From Lichenibacterium minor (lineage in GTDB: Bacteria; Pseudomonadota; Alphaproteobacteria; Rhizobiales; Beijerinckiaceae), in NCBI RefSeq assembly GCF_004137685.1, contig NZ_QYBB01000018.1:29896-93895 (forward strand): a DNA stretch of 64,000 bases. Reading direction: 5' to 3'. The position numbers and the translations under genes are program-made. The notes under the pieces were generated by a model. That model saw nothing but the letters and a program-made list of their open reading frames with translations, did no database searches and was not told where the DNA came from. This document shows, piece after piece, positions 22,025 through 31,356 of the stretch (position 1 is the first letter of the stretch; each line of letters opens with the position of its first letter).

Positions 22025-23049
22025 TGACGGACGCGCGCGCCCCGGCCCCCGCGCCCCGCCGCCCCAACGCCATCCTGCGCCGCCGGCGGCGGGAACTCGC
22101 CCTGGGCGCCGCCCTGCTGGCCGCCCTCGCCGCCCTGCCCTGGTTCATCTCCGACGTCTACACCCAGAACCTGCTCATCCTCGTCCTGCTCTACGCCGGC
22201 CTGTCGCAGGCCTGGAACGTGCTCGGCGGCTATTGCGGGCAGGTCTCGCTCGGCCACGCGCTGTATTTCGGCCTCGGCGGCTACACGTCGACGATGCTGC
22301 TGCTCGACCTCGGCCTGCCGCCGGTGTTCGGCATGGTGGCCGGCGGGCTCGTCGGCGGCGTCGGTGCGCTGCTGGTCGGCTGGCCCTGCTTCCGCCTGTC
22401 GGGCCACTATTACGCGGTCGCCACCGTGGTGGTGGGCGAGATCGGCTACCTGCTCTTCATCAACTGGGACTTCGTGGGCGGCGCCAGCGGCCTCACGGTG
22501 CCGATCGCGGGCCGGAGCTGGCTGTACCTGCAGTTCGGCGTGTCGAAGCTGCCGTGGATCTACGTCACCCTCGGCTTCGCGGCGGCGGCCTGGACCGTCG
22601 CCTACCTCGTCGAGGGCTCGCGCTGGGGCTACAGCTGGCGCGCCGTGAAGGACGACGTCACGGCGGCCCGCTCGCTCGCCGTCCGGGTGTTCCCGTCCAA
22701 GATGGCCGCCGCCGCCATCAGCGGCTTCCTCACCGGGGTGGGGGGCGCCATCTACGCGCAATATGTCGGCTACATCGACCCGGACAGCATCCTGGCCGGC
22801 AGCTTCTCGATCCTCATCGCCCTGCCGGCCGTCCTCGGCGGGGTCGGCACGCTGTGGGGGCCGCTGCTGGGGTCGGCCGTGCTGATCCCCGTGTCGGAGC
22901 TGTCGCGCTCCTACCTCGGCTCGTCGGGCAGCGGCGTCGACCTGATGATCTACGGCGGCCTCATCGTCGCGGTGTCGCTGGCGCGGCCCGCCGGGCTCGT
23001 CAGCCTGTTCGGCACCCGCGGCCTCGCGGGGGGACGCGGCCGTGGCTGA
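22024..23049 (+). CDS. LivM-type ABC transporter permease
   Basis: A 341-residue permease. An Arg-rich cytoplasmic N-terminus (RRPNAILRRRRREL) precedes the first span. The conserved NVLGGYCGQVSLGHALYFGLGGY motif and AAISGFLTGVGGAIYAQYVGYIDP identify it as LivM-like. It pairs with the LivH-type subunit. The end overlaps the LivG-type gene by 8 bp, showing tight operon structure. Confidence 0.87.
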   Translation: MTDARAPAPAPRRPNAILRRRRRELALGAALLAALAALPWFISDVYTQNLLILVLLYAGLSQAWNVLGGYCGQVSLGHALYFGLGGYTSTMLLLDLGLPPVFGMVAGGLVGGVGALLVGWPCFRLSGHYYAVATVVVGEIGYLLFINWDFVGGASGLTVPIAGRSWLYLQFGVSKLPWIYVTLGFAAAAWTVAYLVEGSRWGYSWRAVKDDVTAARSLAVRVFPSKMAAAAISGFLTGVGGAIYAQYVGYIDPDSILAGSFSILIALPAVLGGVGTLWGPLLGSAVLIPVSELSRSYLGSSGSGVDLMIYGGLIVAVSLARPAGLVSLFGTRGLAGGRGRG

Positions 23050-23770
23050 GCTCCTGGAAGTGCGCGAACTGTCGAAGCGCTTCGGCGGCGTGCAGGCGAA
23101 TTCCGACATCTCCTTCGACGTGCGGGCCGGCGAGATCCTGGGGCTGATCGGCCCCAACGGCGCCGGCAAGACGTCGCTGTTCAACGCCATCTCGGGCGAG
23201 GTCGCGCCCGACCGCGGCGAGATCCGGCTGGACGGGCGCCGCATCTCCGGGCTCGGGCCCGTCGCGGCGTCCCGCGCCGGCATCGCCCGCACGTTCCAGG
23301 TGGTGCGCTCCTTCGATTCGATGACGGTGCTGGAGAACGTCATGGTGGGGGCCTTCACCCGCGCCGGGGCGGCCCGCGACGCCATGCGGCGCGCCGAAGC
23401 CGTGATCGACACGGCGGGCCTGTCCGCGCGCATCGACGCGCCGGCCGTGTCCCTCACGCCGCCGGAGAAGCGCAGGCTGGAGATCGCGCGGGCGCTCGCC
23501 ACCGAGCCCCGCGTGCTGCTGCTCGACGAGATGCTGACCGGCCTGACCCCCGCCGAGGCGCGCAACGGCGTCCAGCTCGTCCGCGACCTGCGGGACCGCG
23601 GCATCACCATCGTCATGGTGGAGCACGTCATGGAGGTGCTGCTGCCCCTGATCGACCGCGCCGTGGTGCTGAACCTCGGCCGCGTGCTCACCACCGGGCT
23701 GCCCGCCGAGGTCGTGCGCGACCCCGAGGTGATCCGCGCCTACCTGGGGGACCGCTATGCTCAGGCTTGA
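23042..23770 (+). CDS. LivG-type ABC transporter ATPase
   Basis: A 242-residue ATPase. Walker A GPNGAGKTS, Q-loop RTFQVVRSF, Walker B VLLLDEMLTGL and H-loop VEHVMEVLL are present. The signature position reads LTPPEKRRLEIARAL, with TPPEK in place of SGGQQ, a common variant in LivG proteins. GTG start; the end overlaps the next gene by 14 bp. Confidence 0.86.
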   Translation: MAELLEVRELSKRFGGVQANSDISFDVRAGEILGLIGPNGAGKTSLFNAISGEVAPDRGEIRLDGRRISGLGPVAASRAGIARTFQVVRSFDSMTVLENVMVGAFTRAGAARDAMRRAEAVIDTAGLSARIDAPAVSLTPPEKRRLEIARALATEPRVLLLDEMLTGLTPAEARNGVQLVRDLRDRGITIVMVEHVMEVLLPLIDRAVVLNLGRVLTTGLPAEVVRDPEVIRAYLGDRYAQA

Positions 23771-24458
23771 AGGCGTGTCGGCCAGCTACCGCGGCCTGAA
23801 GGCGCTGCAGGGCGTCGACGTCGCGGTCGAGGCCGGCGAGGTGGTGGCCGTGGTGGGCGCCAACGGGGCGGGCAAGAGCACGCTGCTGAAGACCATCGCG
23901 GGCCAGGTCGCCACGGAAGGGACCATCACCTTCGAAGGGCAGAGCCTGCGCCGCCTGGCGCCGCACCGCATCGCCCGGCTCGGCGTGGCGCTGGTGCCGG
24001 AAGGGCGGCGGCTGTTCCCCCGCCTGTCGGTCGAGGACAACCTCCGCCTCGGCGCCTACGCGCGGCGCCACGACCCCGACCGCTTCGGGCCCCTCGACCT
24101 CGTCTTCGAGCTGTTCCCGCGGCTGAAGGAGCGGCTCGCCCAGCGGGCCGAAACCCTGTCGGGGGGCGAGCAGCAGATGCTCGCCATCGGCCGCGCCCTG
24201 ATGACCAAGCCGCGCCTGCTGATGCTCGACGAGCCCAGCCAGGGCATCATGCCGAAGCTCGTCGACGACATCCTGGCCGCCGTCACCCGCATCCGGGGGC
24301 TCGGCGTCACGGTGCTGATCGTCGAGCAGCGCTTGGCCGAAGCGCTCGCCATCGCGGACCGCGCCTACGTGCTGCAGACGGGGCGCGTGGTGATGTCGGG
24401 CCCCGCCGCCGCGGTGGCGGCCGACGCCGACGTCCGCCGGGCCTACCTCGGCATCTGA
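23757..24458 (+). CDS. LivF-type ABC transporter ATPase
   Basis: A 233-residue ATPase, last gene of the importer. Walker A GANGAGKST, VPEGRRLFPRLSVEDNLRLGAY (LivF hallmark), signature LSGGEQQMLAIGRAL, Walker B LLMLDEPSQGIMP and H-loop VEQRLAEAL are intact. With the LivG-type subunit it powers uptake. Gene order binding protein-H-M-G-F is standard for this transporter class. Confidence 0.88.
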   Translation: MLRLEGVSASYRGLKALQGVDVAVEAGEVVAVVGANGAGKSTLLKTIAGQVATEGTITFEGQSLRRLAPHRIARLGVALVPEGRRLFPRLSVEDNLRLGAYARRHDPDRFGPLDLVFELFPRLKERLAQRAETLSGGEQQMLAIGRALMTKPRLLMLDEPSQGIMPKLVDDILAAVTRIRGLGVTVLIVEQRLAEALAIADRAYVLQTGRVVMSGPAAAVAADADVRRAYLGI

Positions 24459-24625
24459 CGCCGGCGGCCGGGGCGGAGCCCGTGTGGCGCGGCGCCGGTG
24501 CCCCGCCAGGATGAACGGTTCACGCTGTCCGGCGAAACGCCCGGGGGCCGCGGGAACGGACGGAAACGATCAAGGATGGGGAAACCGTCCCCGCCGCATG
24601 TCGGGGCATCAGGCGGGAGCGGCAC

Positions 24626-26014
24626 ATGCGGACCGGGTCAGAACGCGGCGGCGGCGAACGGCCCGGGACGGTCCGCCTGTCCGAGATCCTGGGCGCGCTG
24701 AGCCACGCGCTCGACCTCACGGAGGGACAGCCGCAGGGCCACTGCGTGCGGGCGACCTGGATCGGCATGCACGTCGGCCGTGCGCTCGGCCTCGCGCCGC
24801 CCGACCTGTGGAACCTGTACTACACGGTGATGATGAAGGACCTCGGCTGTTCGAGCAACGCGGCCAGGATCTGCGAACTGTACCTGTCGGACGACATCGG
24901 CTTCAAGCGCGACTTCAAGGCCGTCAACGACAGCCTGCCGAGCGTGCTGGGCTTCGTCTTCTCCCACACGGGCATGAAAGCCGGCCTGTCGGACCGGCTG
25001 CGGGCGATCCTCAACATCATGCAGAACGGCGGCAGGATCGTCGACGGCCTGATCGAGACGCGGTGCCAGCGGGGCGCCGCCATCGCGGCGAGTTTGCGCC
25101 TGCCCCAGGCCGTCTGCGACGGCATCCACTCGCTCGACGAGCATTGGAACGGCGGCGGACGCCCCGACCACCTCGCCGGAAACGCGATCCCCGTTCCCTC
25201 CCGCGTCGCCCTGCTGGCCCAGGTCGTCGACGTGTTCCACCGCTCGACGGGGCGGGACGCGGCGATGGCCGAAGCCCGCAAACGCTGCGGATCCTGGTTC
25301 GACCCCGCGATCGTGGCGGGGTTCGAGCGCGCCGCGGCGGAGCCGGGCTTCTGGGAGGTGCTCGAGTCGGACGGGCTCGACGCCGCGGTCTTCGACATGG
25401 AGCCCGCCGGCCCCGCGGCGGCGATCGACGACGACTACCTCGACGACATCGCGCGCGCCTTCGCCCACGTCATCGACACCAAGAGCCCCTTCACGTCGGG
25501 CCATTCGGAGCGCGTGGCCGTCTACGCCGACCTCGTGGCCGCCGAGATGGGCTACGGCGCCGAGCGCCGCCGCTGGCTCCGGCGCGCCGCCCTGCTGCAC
25601 GACATCGGCAAGCTCGGCGTGAGCAACGCCATCCTCGACAAGAACGGCAAGCTCGACGACGCGCAATGGGTCGAGATGCGCAACCACGCCGTCCTGTCCG
25701 AAAGCATCCTCGAGCGCGTCACGCCGTTCCGCGAGATGGCGCGGATCGGCGGCGCCCACCACGAGCGCCTCGACGGCCGGGGCTACCCCCGGGGGCTCGA
25801 AGCCGGGGAGATCGAGCCCGAAACCCGCATCGTGTCGGTGGCCGACGTCTTCGACGCCCTGACGGCCGACCGTCCCTATCGCGCCGCCATGCCGGTGCCG
25901 AAGGCGCTCGCCATCATGCGCGAGGACGTGGGCCGGGCCTTCGATCCGGATTGCTTCGCCGCGCTGGAGCGCGCGCTGGAGCGGATGGCCGCCGAACTGG
26001 GGCGCGTCGCCTGA
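24626..26014 (+). CDS. HD-GYP domain phosphodiesterase with degenerate N-terminal HD domain
   Basis: A 462-residue cytoplasmic protein with two HD-type domains. The second (about residues 270-460) is a full HD-GYP: SGHSERVAVYADL, LLHDIGKLGVSNAILDKNG, and HHERLDGRGYPRGL, followed by VADVFDALTADRPYR. This predicts hydrolysis of cyclic di-GMP or a related nucleotide. The first (35-200) has GHCVRATWIGMHVG and YYTVMMKDLGCSSNAARI, the same layout with the HD pair changed to KD, so it is probably sensory or structural. Both domains share features with proteins annotated as HD-domain phosphohydrolases. The start follows GGCGGGAGCGGCAC. It stands alone. Confidence 0.85.
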   Translation: MRTGSERGGGERPGTVRLSEILGALSHALDLTEGQPQGHCVRATWIGMHVGRALGLAPPDLWNLYYTVMMKDLGCSSNAARICELYLSDDIGFKRDFKAVNDSLPSVLGFVFSHTGMKAGLSDRLRAILNIMQNGGRIVDGLIETRCQRGAAIAASLRLPQAVCDGIHSLDEHWNGGGRPDHLAGNAIPVPSRVALLAQVVDVFHRSTGRDAAMAEARKRCGSWFDPAIVAGFERAAAEPGFWEVLESDGLDAAVFDMEPAGPAAAIDDDYLDDIARAFAHVIDTKSPFTSGHSERVAVYADLVAAEMGYGAERRRWLRRAALLHDIGKLGVSNAILDKNGKLDDAQWVEMRNHAVLSESILERVTPFREMARIGGAHHERLDGRGYPRGLEAGEIEPETRIVSVADVFDALTADRPYRAAMPVPKALAIMREDVGRAFDPDCFAALERALERMAAELGRVA

Positions 26015-26085
26015 ACGGGCGGCGCGCGTCCCCGCTCCCCCCCCGGCGACCGCGACCTTCGACCTGCGACCTGCGACCGCCGGTG

Positions 26086-27729
26086 TCAGATGTCGCCGCG
26101 GGCGGCCAGCTGCTCGATCCGGTCCGCCGTGCGCAGCGCGATCGCCTGGATGGTGAGGGACGGGTTGACGCCGCCGACGGTCGGGAACACCGACCCGTCG
26201 CAGACGAACAGGTTGGGCACGTCCCACGAGCGGCAATCGGCGTCGACGACCGAGGTGCGGCGGTCGTCGCCCATCCTCACGGTGCCGCCGAGGTGGTTGG
26301 CGTCCTCCTCCTGCCGGAACAGGTCGGTGACGCCCGCCGCCTCCAGGCTCATCTCCATCTGGTCGAGCGCGTGCCGGATCAGCGCCTTGTCGTTGTCGCT
26401 CCAGCCGAAGGTGACCTTGGCGACCGGCAGGCCGTAGCGGTCCTTCTGGTCGGCCAGCGTGACGGTGTTGGCCTCGCTCGGCATGCATTCGCCGACCATC
26501 TTCACGCCGACTTGGTAATTGTAGTCCTGCATGGCGAGGCGCAGCTCATCGCCCCAGATCCCGCGGGACGCCGTGACGGTCTTCGCCCATTCGATCGGCA
26601 GGGGACCCTGCCCCATCCAGCAGTAGCCGCCGTCGAAGTCCTTGCGGTCGTCGTAGTTCCAGTGCTCCGTGATGGCGAGCGACGGCGGGCCCTTGTTCCA
26701 GCGGATCTCGTCCTTCGACTTGCCATAGACGGCCTGGTTGGGCTGGGTCATCAGGTACTTGCCGACGAGGCCCGACCCGTTGGCGAGCCCGTGCCGGTGA
26801 CGGTCCGTCGCCGAGTTGAGCAGCAGGCGCGGCGATTCCACGGCATAGCCCGCCACGATCACGTTGCGCGCCTTCTGGAAGCGCCACCGCCCGTCGCGGT
26901 GGTAGTGCACGCCCGTGGCGCGGTCGCGCGCGTCCGTCTCGATGCGGCCCACCATGGCGAGGTCGCGGATCTCCGCCCCCGCCCTGATGGCGCGGGGGAT
27001 GTAGGTGTTCAGCGTGCTCTGCTTGGCGTTGGTCGAGCAGCCGAAGCGGCAGAAGCCGCGGTACACGCAAGGATGCGCTTCGCCGCGGGGCGCCGACACG
27101 GTGGCGAGCGGGGTCGGCGTCCACTTCATCCCCATGGCCTCGCAGCCGCGCGCCAGCACCTCCGCGGCGGCGTTCAGGGGATGGGGGCGGTAAGGGTAGC
27201 GGGGCCGCGGCGGCCCCCAGGGGTAGTTGATCGGGCCGGAGATCGACAGGTCCTTCTCGACCTGGTCGTAGTAGCGCCACATCTCTTCCCAGCCGATCGG
27301 CCAATCGGCGCCGTACCCGAGCGTGGAGCGGCTCTTGAACCATTCCGGCCGGAACCGCAGCGACACCATGGCGAAATGCACCATGGAGCCGCCCACCGTC
27401 TTGCCGGAGTTCTTGCCGCCCATGACGATCGGGTCGGCCCCTTCCACGACGCGGGGGTCGTTCCAGTAGAGCTTCTCCTGCGCGGTCTCGTCGGAGGCGA
27501 AGTCTTCCAGCGGGCGGAAATAGGGCCCGGCGTCGAAAGCCACGACCGAGAAGCCCTTCTCGGCCAGACGCGCCGCGAGCGTGCCGCCGCCCGCGCCCGT
27601 CCCCACGATGGCGAAGTCCACCTCGTCGCCGTCGCGGTTCTGCCGCATCGGGATCCAGCCGCCCATCTTGAAGACGTCGGGCGCGCGGCCGTCCGCGGCA
27701 CGGGGGCGCTCGAAGGGATCAGACGACAT
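26086..27729 (-). CDS. GMC-family oxidoreductase, gluconate 2-dehydrogenase-like large subunit
   Basis: A 547-residue flavoprotein. The FAD-binding loop VDFAIVGTGAGGGTLAARLAEKG is at residues 36-58; TVGGSMVHFAMVSLRF and CRFGCSTNAKQ (Cys motif of the gluconate-dehydrogenase subgroup) follow. The C-terminus has DANHLGGTVRMG and VGGVNPSLTIQAIALRTAD, which supply the catalytic His/Asn pair. It probably oxidises a sugar acid or polyol. Unlike usual periplasmic complexes, neither this subunit nor its partner shows a signal peptide, and no cytochrome c gene is adjacent. The start lies inside the end of the subunit-3 gene. Confidence 0.85.
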   Translation of the reverse strand: MSSDPFERPRAADGRAPDVFKMGGWIPMRQNRDGDEVDFAIVGTGAGGGTLAARLAEKGFSVVAFDAGPYFRPLEDFASDETAQEKLYWNDPRVVEGADPIVMGGKNSGKTVGGSMVHFAMVSLRFRPEWFKSRSTLGYGADWPIGWEEMWRYYDQVEKDLSISGPINYPWGPPRPRYPYRPHPLNAAAEVLARGCEAMGMKWTPTPLATVSAPRGEAHPCVYRGFCRFGCSTNAKQSTLNTYIPRAIRAGAEIRDLAMVGRIETDARDRATGVHYHRDGRWRFQKARNVIVAGYAVESPRLLLNSATDRHRHGLANGSGLVGKYLMTQPNQAVYGKSKDEIRWNKGPPSLAITEHWNYDDRKDFDGGYCWMGQGPLPIEWAKTVTASRGIWGDELRLAMQDYNYQVGVKMVGECMPSEANTVTLADQKDRYGLPVAKVTFGWSDNDKALIRHALDQMEMSLEAAGVTDLFRQEEDANHLGGTVRMGDDRRTSVVDADCRSWDVPNLFVCDGSVFPTVGGVNPSLTIQAIALRTADRIEQLAARGDI

Positions 27730-28366
27730 GCCGGTTCTCCTTCAGCGCCCGCTCTTCCTCTCCGGGCTTGCCTTCGGCGGCTTCCCAGGGGTCGCGGCGG
27801 TTCTTGTCCATCCGCACGTAGCCGCGCGGGCTCGCGGGTCCCCCGAAGCCGATCTCGCTCCAGGCGGTGGGGTGGCCGTAATAGGCGTCGGTGACGTCGT
27901 GGACGACCCGCTTCGTGAAGAACAGCTTCAGCGGCATGCCCTTCCAATGGTCGCCCTCGAGGCGGCCCTGCTGCATGTCGCGCAGGATGCCGTCCCGGTC
28001 GGCGCGGCCGAGGTCGCGGAAGCGCGCACCGTGGCGGTCCCGGGCCTCGTGGTCCAGCGCCGCGAGGCCGATCCTCCAGGCCTCGCCCTGCGGCGGGAGC
28101 TTGTCGAAGCGGTATCCGTCGAGCTGGCCGGAGAAGATCTTGGCGTCCACGTAGGCGGCGATCGGCACGGGGTCCGCCCGGTCCGCCGGCTGCGGCAGGA
28201 TGCGGCCGCACACGGCTTCCAGCGTGGCGAACTCGTCGGAGGAGAAGAAGCGCGGCTCGCGCGGCACCTTCAAGCGCTCGTCGATGGCGTCGCGCGTGGC
28301 GTCGTTCCAGGACGGGGTGTCGCGCTTGTCGAGGACGTCGTAGCCGGGGAAGGACCGCTCAGTCAT
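27719..28366 (-). CDS. Gluconate 2-dehydrogenase subunit 3-like protein
   Basis: A 215-residue protein with the pattern FFSSDEFATLEAVCGRILPQ followed by VPIAAYVDAKI, as in small (subunit 3) chains of gluconate 2-dehydrogenase. It is the likely partner of the GMC flavoprotein, with which its gene overlaps by 11 bp. Known relatives often carry a twin-arginine signal to export the dimer, but the N-terminus here (MTERSFPGYDVLDKRD) has none, so the complex could be cytoplasmic or membrane-attached through the upstream membrane protein. Confidence 0.8.
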   Translation of the reverse strand: MTERSFPGYDVLDKRDTPSWNDATRDAIDERLKVPREPRFFSSDEFATLEAVCGRILPQPADRADPVPIAAYVDAKIFSGQLDGYRFDKLPPQGEAWRIGLAALDHEARDRHGARFRDLGRADRDGILRDMQQGRLEGDHWKGMPLKLFFTKRVVHDVTDAYYGHPTAWSEIGFGGPASPRGYVRMDKNRRDPWEAAEGKPGEEERALKENRHVV

Positions 28367-29291
28367 CGCCGTGCCTTTCGAGGAGGGCCAGGGCGGCGAA
28401 GCCCGCGAGGGCGAGGCCGGAGAAGGCCGGCGGCGCCGGGATCGGCGGGCCGTCGACCAGGTTCTGCCGCCAGTTCTTCCATCCGCCCGAGTAGCGGTGG
28501 GTGCCGTAGGCGTGGGCCGCGACGCCGGCGACGCCGAGCGCGGCCGTGATGCCGAGCCACAGCTTCGCCTGCGGCCGGGGCCGCTTGTGGGGGCGCAGCG
28601 CGGCTTCCGCGGTCAGCGCGGCCGCGATCGGCGGCAGCGCCACGGGCAGGTACATCAGCGGGTTCTGGAAGTTGCCGCGGAAGTGCAGCAGCGACACTTC
28701 GGCGGTGGTGCCGAGCAGCCCCAGCGCCGTCAGGCCGGCCAGGGCGGGAGCGGCCGGCAACCCGAGCAGCTTCGGGCTTTCGCCCGGCTTCTCGTCGCGG
28801 ATGCCTTCGGCGGCGAGGCCGAGCAGACCCGACAGCGACAGCGCCGCCGGCGCGCCGATCGGCGCCTGGTAGAACAGGTTCTCCCAGCTGAAGCCGCCGG
28901 GCTTCTTGGTGATGTTGTGGACGTGGAACGCCGTGCCCACCAGGCCCACCACCATGGCGATGCCGTAGGAGGCGAGCCGCAGCGGATGCGCGCTCGTCTC
29001 GGAGCGGGCCGCGCCATCGAGGCTGGCGAGGATCGACAGCGTCGAGGACACGAGCGGCGTGAACATCGCCGGGTTGTGGTACTGGCCGCGGCTGTGCTCG
29101 ATGCCGCTGTCGGCCAGCACCGACATCGCCAGCATGGCGGCGGCGCCGTGCACCATCCGCACCTGGCCGATCTCGACGCTGTGGGAATAACCCCGGAGCG
29201 GCGCGCCGGGGCGCGGCTCGCGCGCCACGTGGGCGGGGGCCGGATCGTCGACGAGGTCGGCGAAATCCGCCTCGCGGGTTGGGCCGGACAT
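28359..29291 (-). CDS. Multi-span membrane protein of the GMC oxidoreductase operon
   Basis: A 310-residue protein with about seven hydrophobic segments (for example VHGAAAMLAMSVLAD, YGIAMVVGLVGTAF, LWLGITAALGVAGVAAHA). Several His residues sit near spans (FHVHNI, LLHFRGNFQNPLMY, AYGTHRY), which might bind heme or quinone, though no CxxCH is present. I do not recognise the family. It is the first gene of a three-gene set with 8- and 11-bp overlaps and could pass electrons from the GMC enzyme to the respiratory chain; this is inference. The start at 29291 is preferred because GAGG lies nine bases upstream; in-frame ATGs at 29300 and 29345 are alternatives. Confidence 0.65.
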   Translation of the reverse strand: MSGPTREADFADLVDDPAPAHVAREPRPGAPLRGYSHSVEIGQVRMVHGAAAMLAMSVLADSGIEHSRGQYHNPAMFTPLVSSTLSILASLDGAARSETSAHPLRLASYGIAMVVGLVGTAFHVHNITKKPGGFSWENLFYQAPIGAPAALSLSGLLGLAAEGIRDEKPGESPKLLGLPAAPALAGLTALGLLGTTAEVSLLHFRGNFQNPLMYLPVALPPIAAALTAEAALRPHKRPRPQAKLWLGITAALGVAGVAAHAYGTHRYSGGWKNWRQNLVDGPPIPAPPAFSGLALAGFAALALLERHGDD

Positions 29292-29339
29292 GATCGTCAT
29301 CCTCGGGTGGGTCGCGCCCAGGCGTTTCTCCACCATGCT

Positions 29340-29450
29340 CCGCATGGTCCCCCTCCCCTCGCTGCGTGGGGAAGAACGTTCTGGAGGGCACCGCTCGTGG
29401 CTCTCCCCCAACCGGGCGGGGGAGAGAAGCCGGGCGAAGCCCGGTGGGGG
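29340..29450. repeat. Intergenic C-run/G-run palindromic block
   Basis: Between the membrane protein and TPP-enzyme genes lie CCCCCTCCCCTCGCTGCGTGGGG, CTCTCCCCCAACCGGGCGGGGGAGAG and GCCGGGCGAAGCCCGG, that is, three consecutive hairpins. The first two resemble the element between glpV and glpK at 11392. This is probably a family of dispersed intergenic repeats and may end or attenuate the transcript from the lactonase/TPP genes. Confidence 0.5.
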
Positions 29451-29562
29451 GGGGCGCCGGGGCGCCGCTCGCCTCGGCCCGCGCCGCCACCTCCAGGCCT
29501 CTGTGTCCGCCGGCATCGTCACGCGATCACGGGACTCGACCCGACCGCGCCCTGCCCCGGGG

Positions 29563-31356
29563 TCACTTGTCGGCGTGACCCGGCAGCAGCGAGCCGATCA
29601 CCTGGCGGGCCGCGCCGAGGATGACGTTCTTCTCGCGCTGGTCGCCCTTGGCCAGCATCGACATGAAGTTGGCCGCCTGCTGGAAGGTGATGTGCGGGGG
29701 CAGCGGCGGCACCTCGGGGTCGGTCTTGACCTCCAGCACCACGGGCTTGTCCGAGCGCAGCGCCTGGTCCCAGGCATCCGCCAGGTTCTCAGGATCGTCG
29801 ACGTAGATCCCCTTGAAGCCGATCAGCTCGCCGAACTTGTGGTAGGGCACGTTCGGGATCTGCTGGGACGCCACGAACTTCGGGTTGCCCTCCATCACCC
29901 GCTGTTCCCAGGTCACCTGGTTCAGGTCCTCGTTGTTGAAGACGCACACCACGAAGGTCTTGTTGGACCAGAGGTGATGGTATTTGGCGGCGGTGATCAG
30001 CTCCGCCATGTTGTTCATCTGCATGGCGCCGTCGCCCACCAGCGCCACCACGGGCCGGTCGGGATGGGCGAACTTGGCCCCGATGGCGTAGGGCACGGCC
30101 GCGCCCATCGAAGCCAGCGAGCCCGACAGCGATCCCATCATGCCGCGGCGCGCCTTGAGGTCGCGCGCGTACCAGTTGGCGCAGGAGCCGGAATCCGAGG
30201 TGACGATGCAGCGCTCGGGCAGGCGCGGCGACAGCTCGTGGGTGACGCGCTGCGGGTTGACGGGATGCGCCGTCTTCTTGGCCTGCGCGGCCGCCACGTC
30301 CCAGGAGCGGGCCGTCCAGCCGACGATCTTCTCCTGCCAGGAGCGGTCGGCCTTCTTCTGGAGGAGCGGCAGCAGTTCCCGCAGCGTTTCGGCCGCATCG
30401 CCCTGGAGGTTGCACTCCATCGGGTAGCGGATCGACAGCATGTCGCCCTTGATGTCGATCTGCACGCCCCGCGCCTGTCCCTCCTTAGGCAGGAACTCGG
30501 CCCAGGGGAAGCCCGAGCCGATCATCAGCAGCGTGTCGCACTCGGCCATCATGTTGGACGAGGCCTCGGTGCCGAGCAGCCCGATGGTGCCGGTCGCCCA
30601 GGGGAGGTCGTCGGGCAGCACGAACTTGCCGAGCAGCGCCTTGGCGCAGCCCGCCCCGAGCTTCTCCGCCACGGCGATGACCTCGTCGACGGCGTCGACG
30701 CAGCCGGCGCCGATCAGCATGGCGACCTTCTTGCCCTCGTTGAGGATCTTCGCCGCCTCCTGGAGGTCGCGCTCGTAGGGCACCACCTTGGGCCGGGCGT
30801 AGCCGATCCCCGAGAAGGTGAAGCCGTGGGCCCTCTTCGGCTCCTCGTAGGGCTCGTCCTGCAGGTCGTTGGGGATGATCAGCGCGGTCACGACGCGCTC
30901 CGACACGGCGGTGCGCACCGCGCGGTCGACGAGGTGGCGCATCTGCGCCGGCGCCATGGCGGTCTGCACGAAGGCGCCCGCCACGTCCTTGAACATGGCG
31001 TTGAGGTCGAGCTCCTGCTGGTAATGCGCGCCGATCGACGTGCGGGCCTGCTGGCCCACGATGGCCAGCACCGGCATGTGGTCCATGCGGGCGTCGTAGA
31101 GGCCGGTCAGCAGGTGCGACGCGCCGGGGCCCGAGGTGGCGATGCAGACGCCGAGTTCGCCGGTGAACTTGGCGTAGGCCGAAGCCATGAAGGCCGCCAT
31201 CTCCTCGTGGCGCACCTGGATGAACTCGATCTTGCCCCCGGCCCGCTGCAGCGCGCCGAACACGCCGTTGATGCCGTCCCCCGGATAGCCGAAGATCTTG
31301 CGCACGCCCCAGGCATGCAGGCGCTCGATGAGGAAGTCGCCGACGGTCTGGCTCAT
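29563..31356 (-). CDS. Thiamine-pyrophosphate-requiring enzyme (pyruvate oxidase/acetolactate synthase-like)
   Basis: A 597-residue protein with three domains of the POX/ALS superfamily. The N-terminal Pyr domain has IFGYPGDGINGVFGAL and IQVRHEEMAAFMASAYAKFTG, with the catalytic Glu in RHEE. The C-terminal PP domain has ALVGDGAMQMNNMAELITAAKY and VFNNEDLNQVTWEQR, the GDG-to-NN motif that binds Mg and TPP. It is predicted to decarboxylate a 2-keto acid; whether it is an oxidase or a ligase is not clear. Its ATG overlaps the stop of the SMP-30 gene (ATGA), linking it to sugar-acid metabolism. Confidence 0.85.
   Translation of the reverse strand: MSQTVGDFLIERLHAWGVRKIFGYPGDGINGVFGALQRAGGKIEFIQVRHEEMAAFMASAYAKFTGELGVCIATSGPGASHLLTGLYDARMDHMPVLAIVGQQARTSIGAHYQQELDLNAMFKDVAGAFVQTAMAPAQMRHLVDRAVRTAVSERVVTALIIPNDLQDEPYEEPKRAHGFTFSGIGYARPKVVPYERDLQEAAKILNEGKKVAMLIGAGCVDAVDEVIAVAEKLGAGCAKALLGKFVLPDDLPWATGTIGLLGTEASSNMMAECDTLLMIGSGFPWAEFLPKEGQARGVQIDIKGDMLSIRYPMECNLQGDAAETLRELLPLLQKKADRSWQEKIVGWTARSWDVAAAQAKKTAHPVNPQRVTHELSPRLPERCIVTSDSGSCANWYARDLKARRGMMGSLSGSLASMGAAVPYAIGAKFAHPDRPVVALVGDGAMQMNNMAELITAAKYHHLWSNKTFVVCVFNNEDLNQVTWEQRVMEGNPKFVASQQIPNVPYHKFGELIGFKGIYVDDPENLADAWDQALRSDKPVVLEVKTDPEVPPLPPHITFQQAANFMSMLAKGDQREKNVILGAARQVIGSLLPGHADK

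Noticed and set aside
26048..26082. Short CGACC/TGCGACC tandem repeats, considered as a CRISPR or iteron
   Set aside because: Only a few units of 7-8 bp, with no spacers or cas genes.
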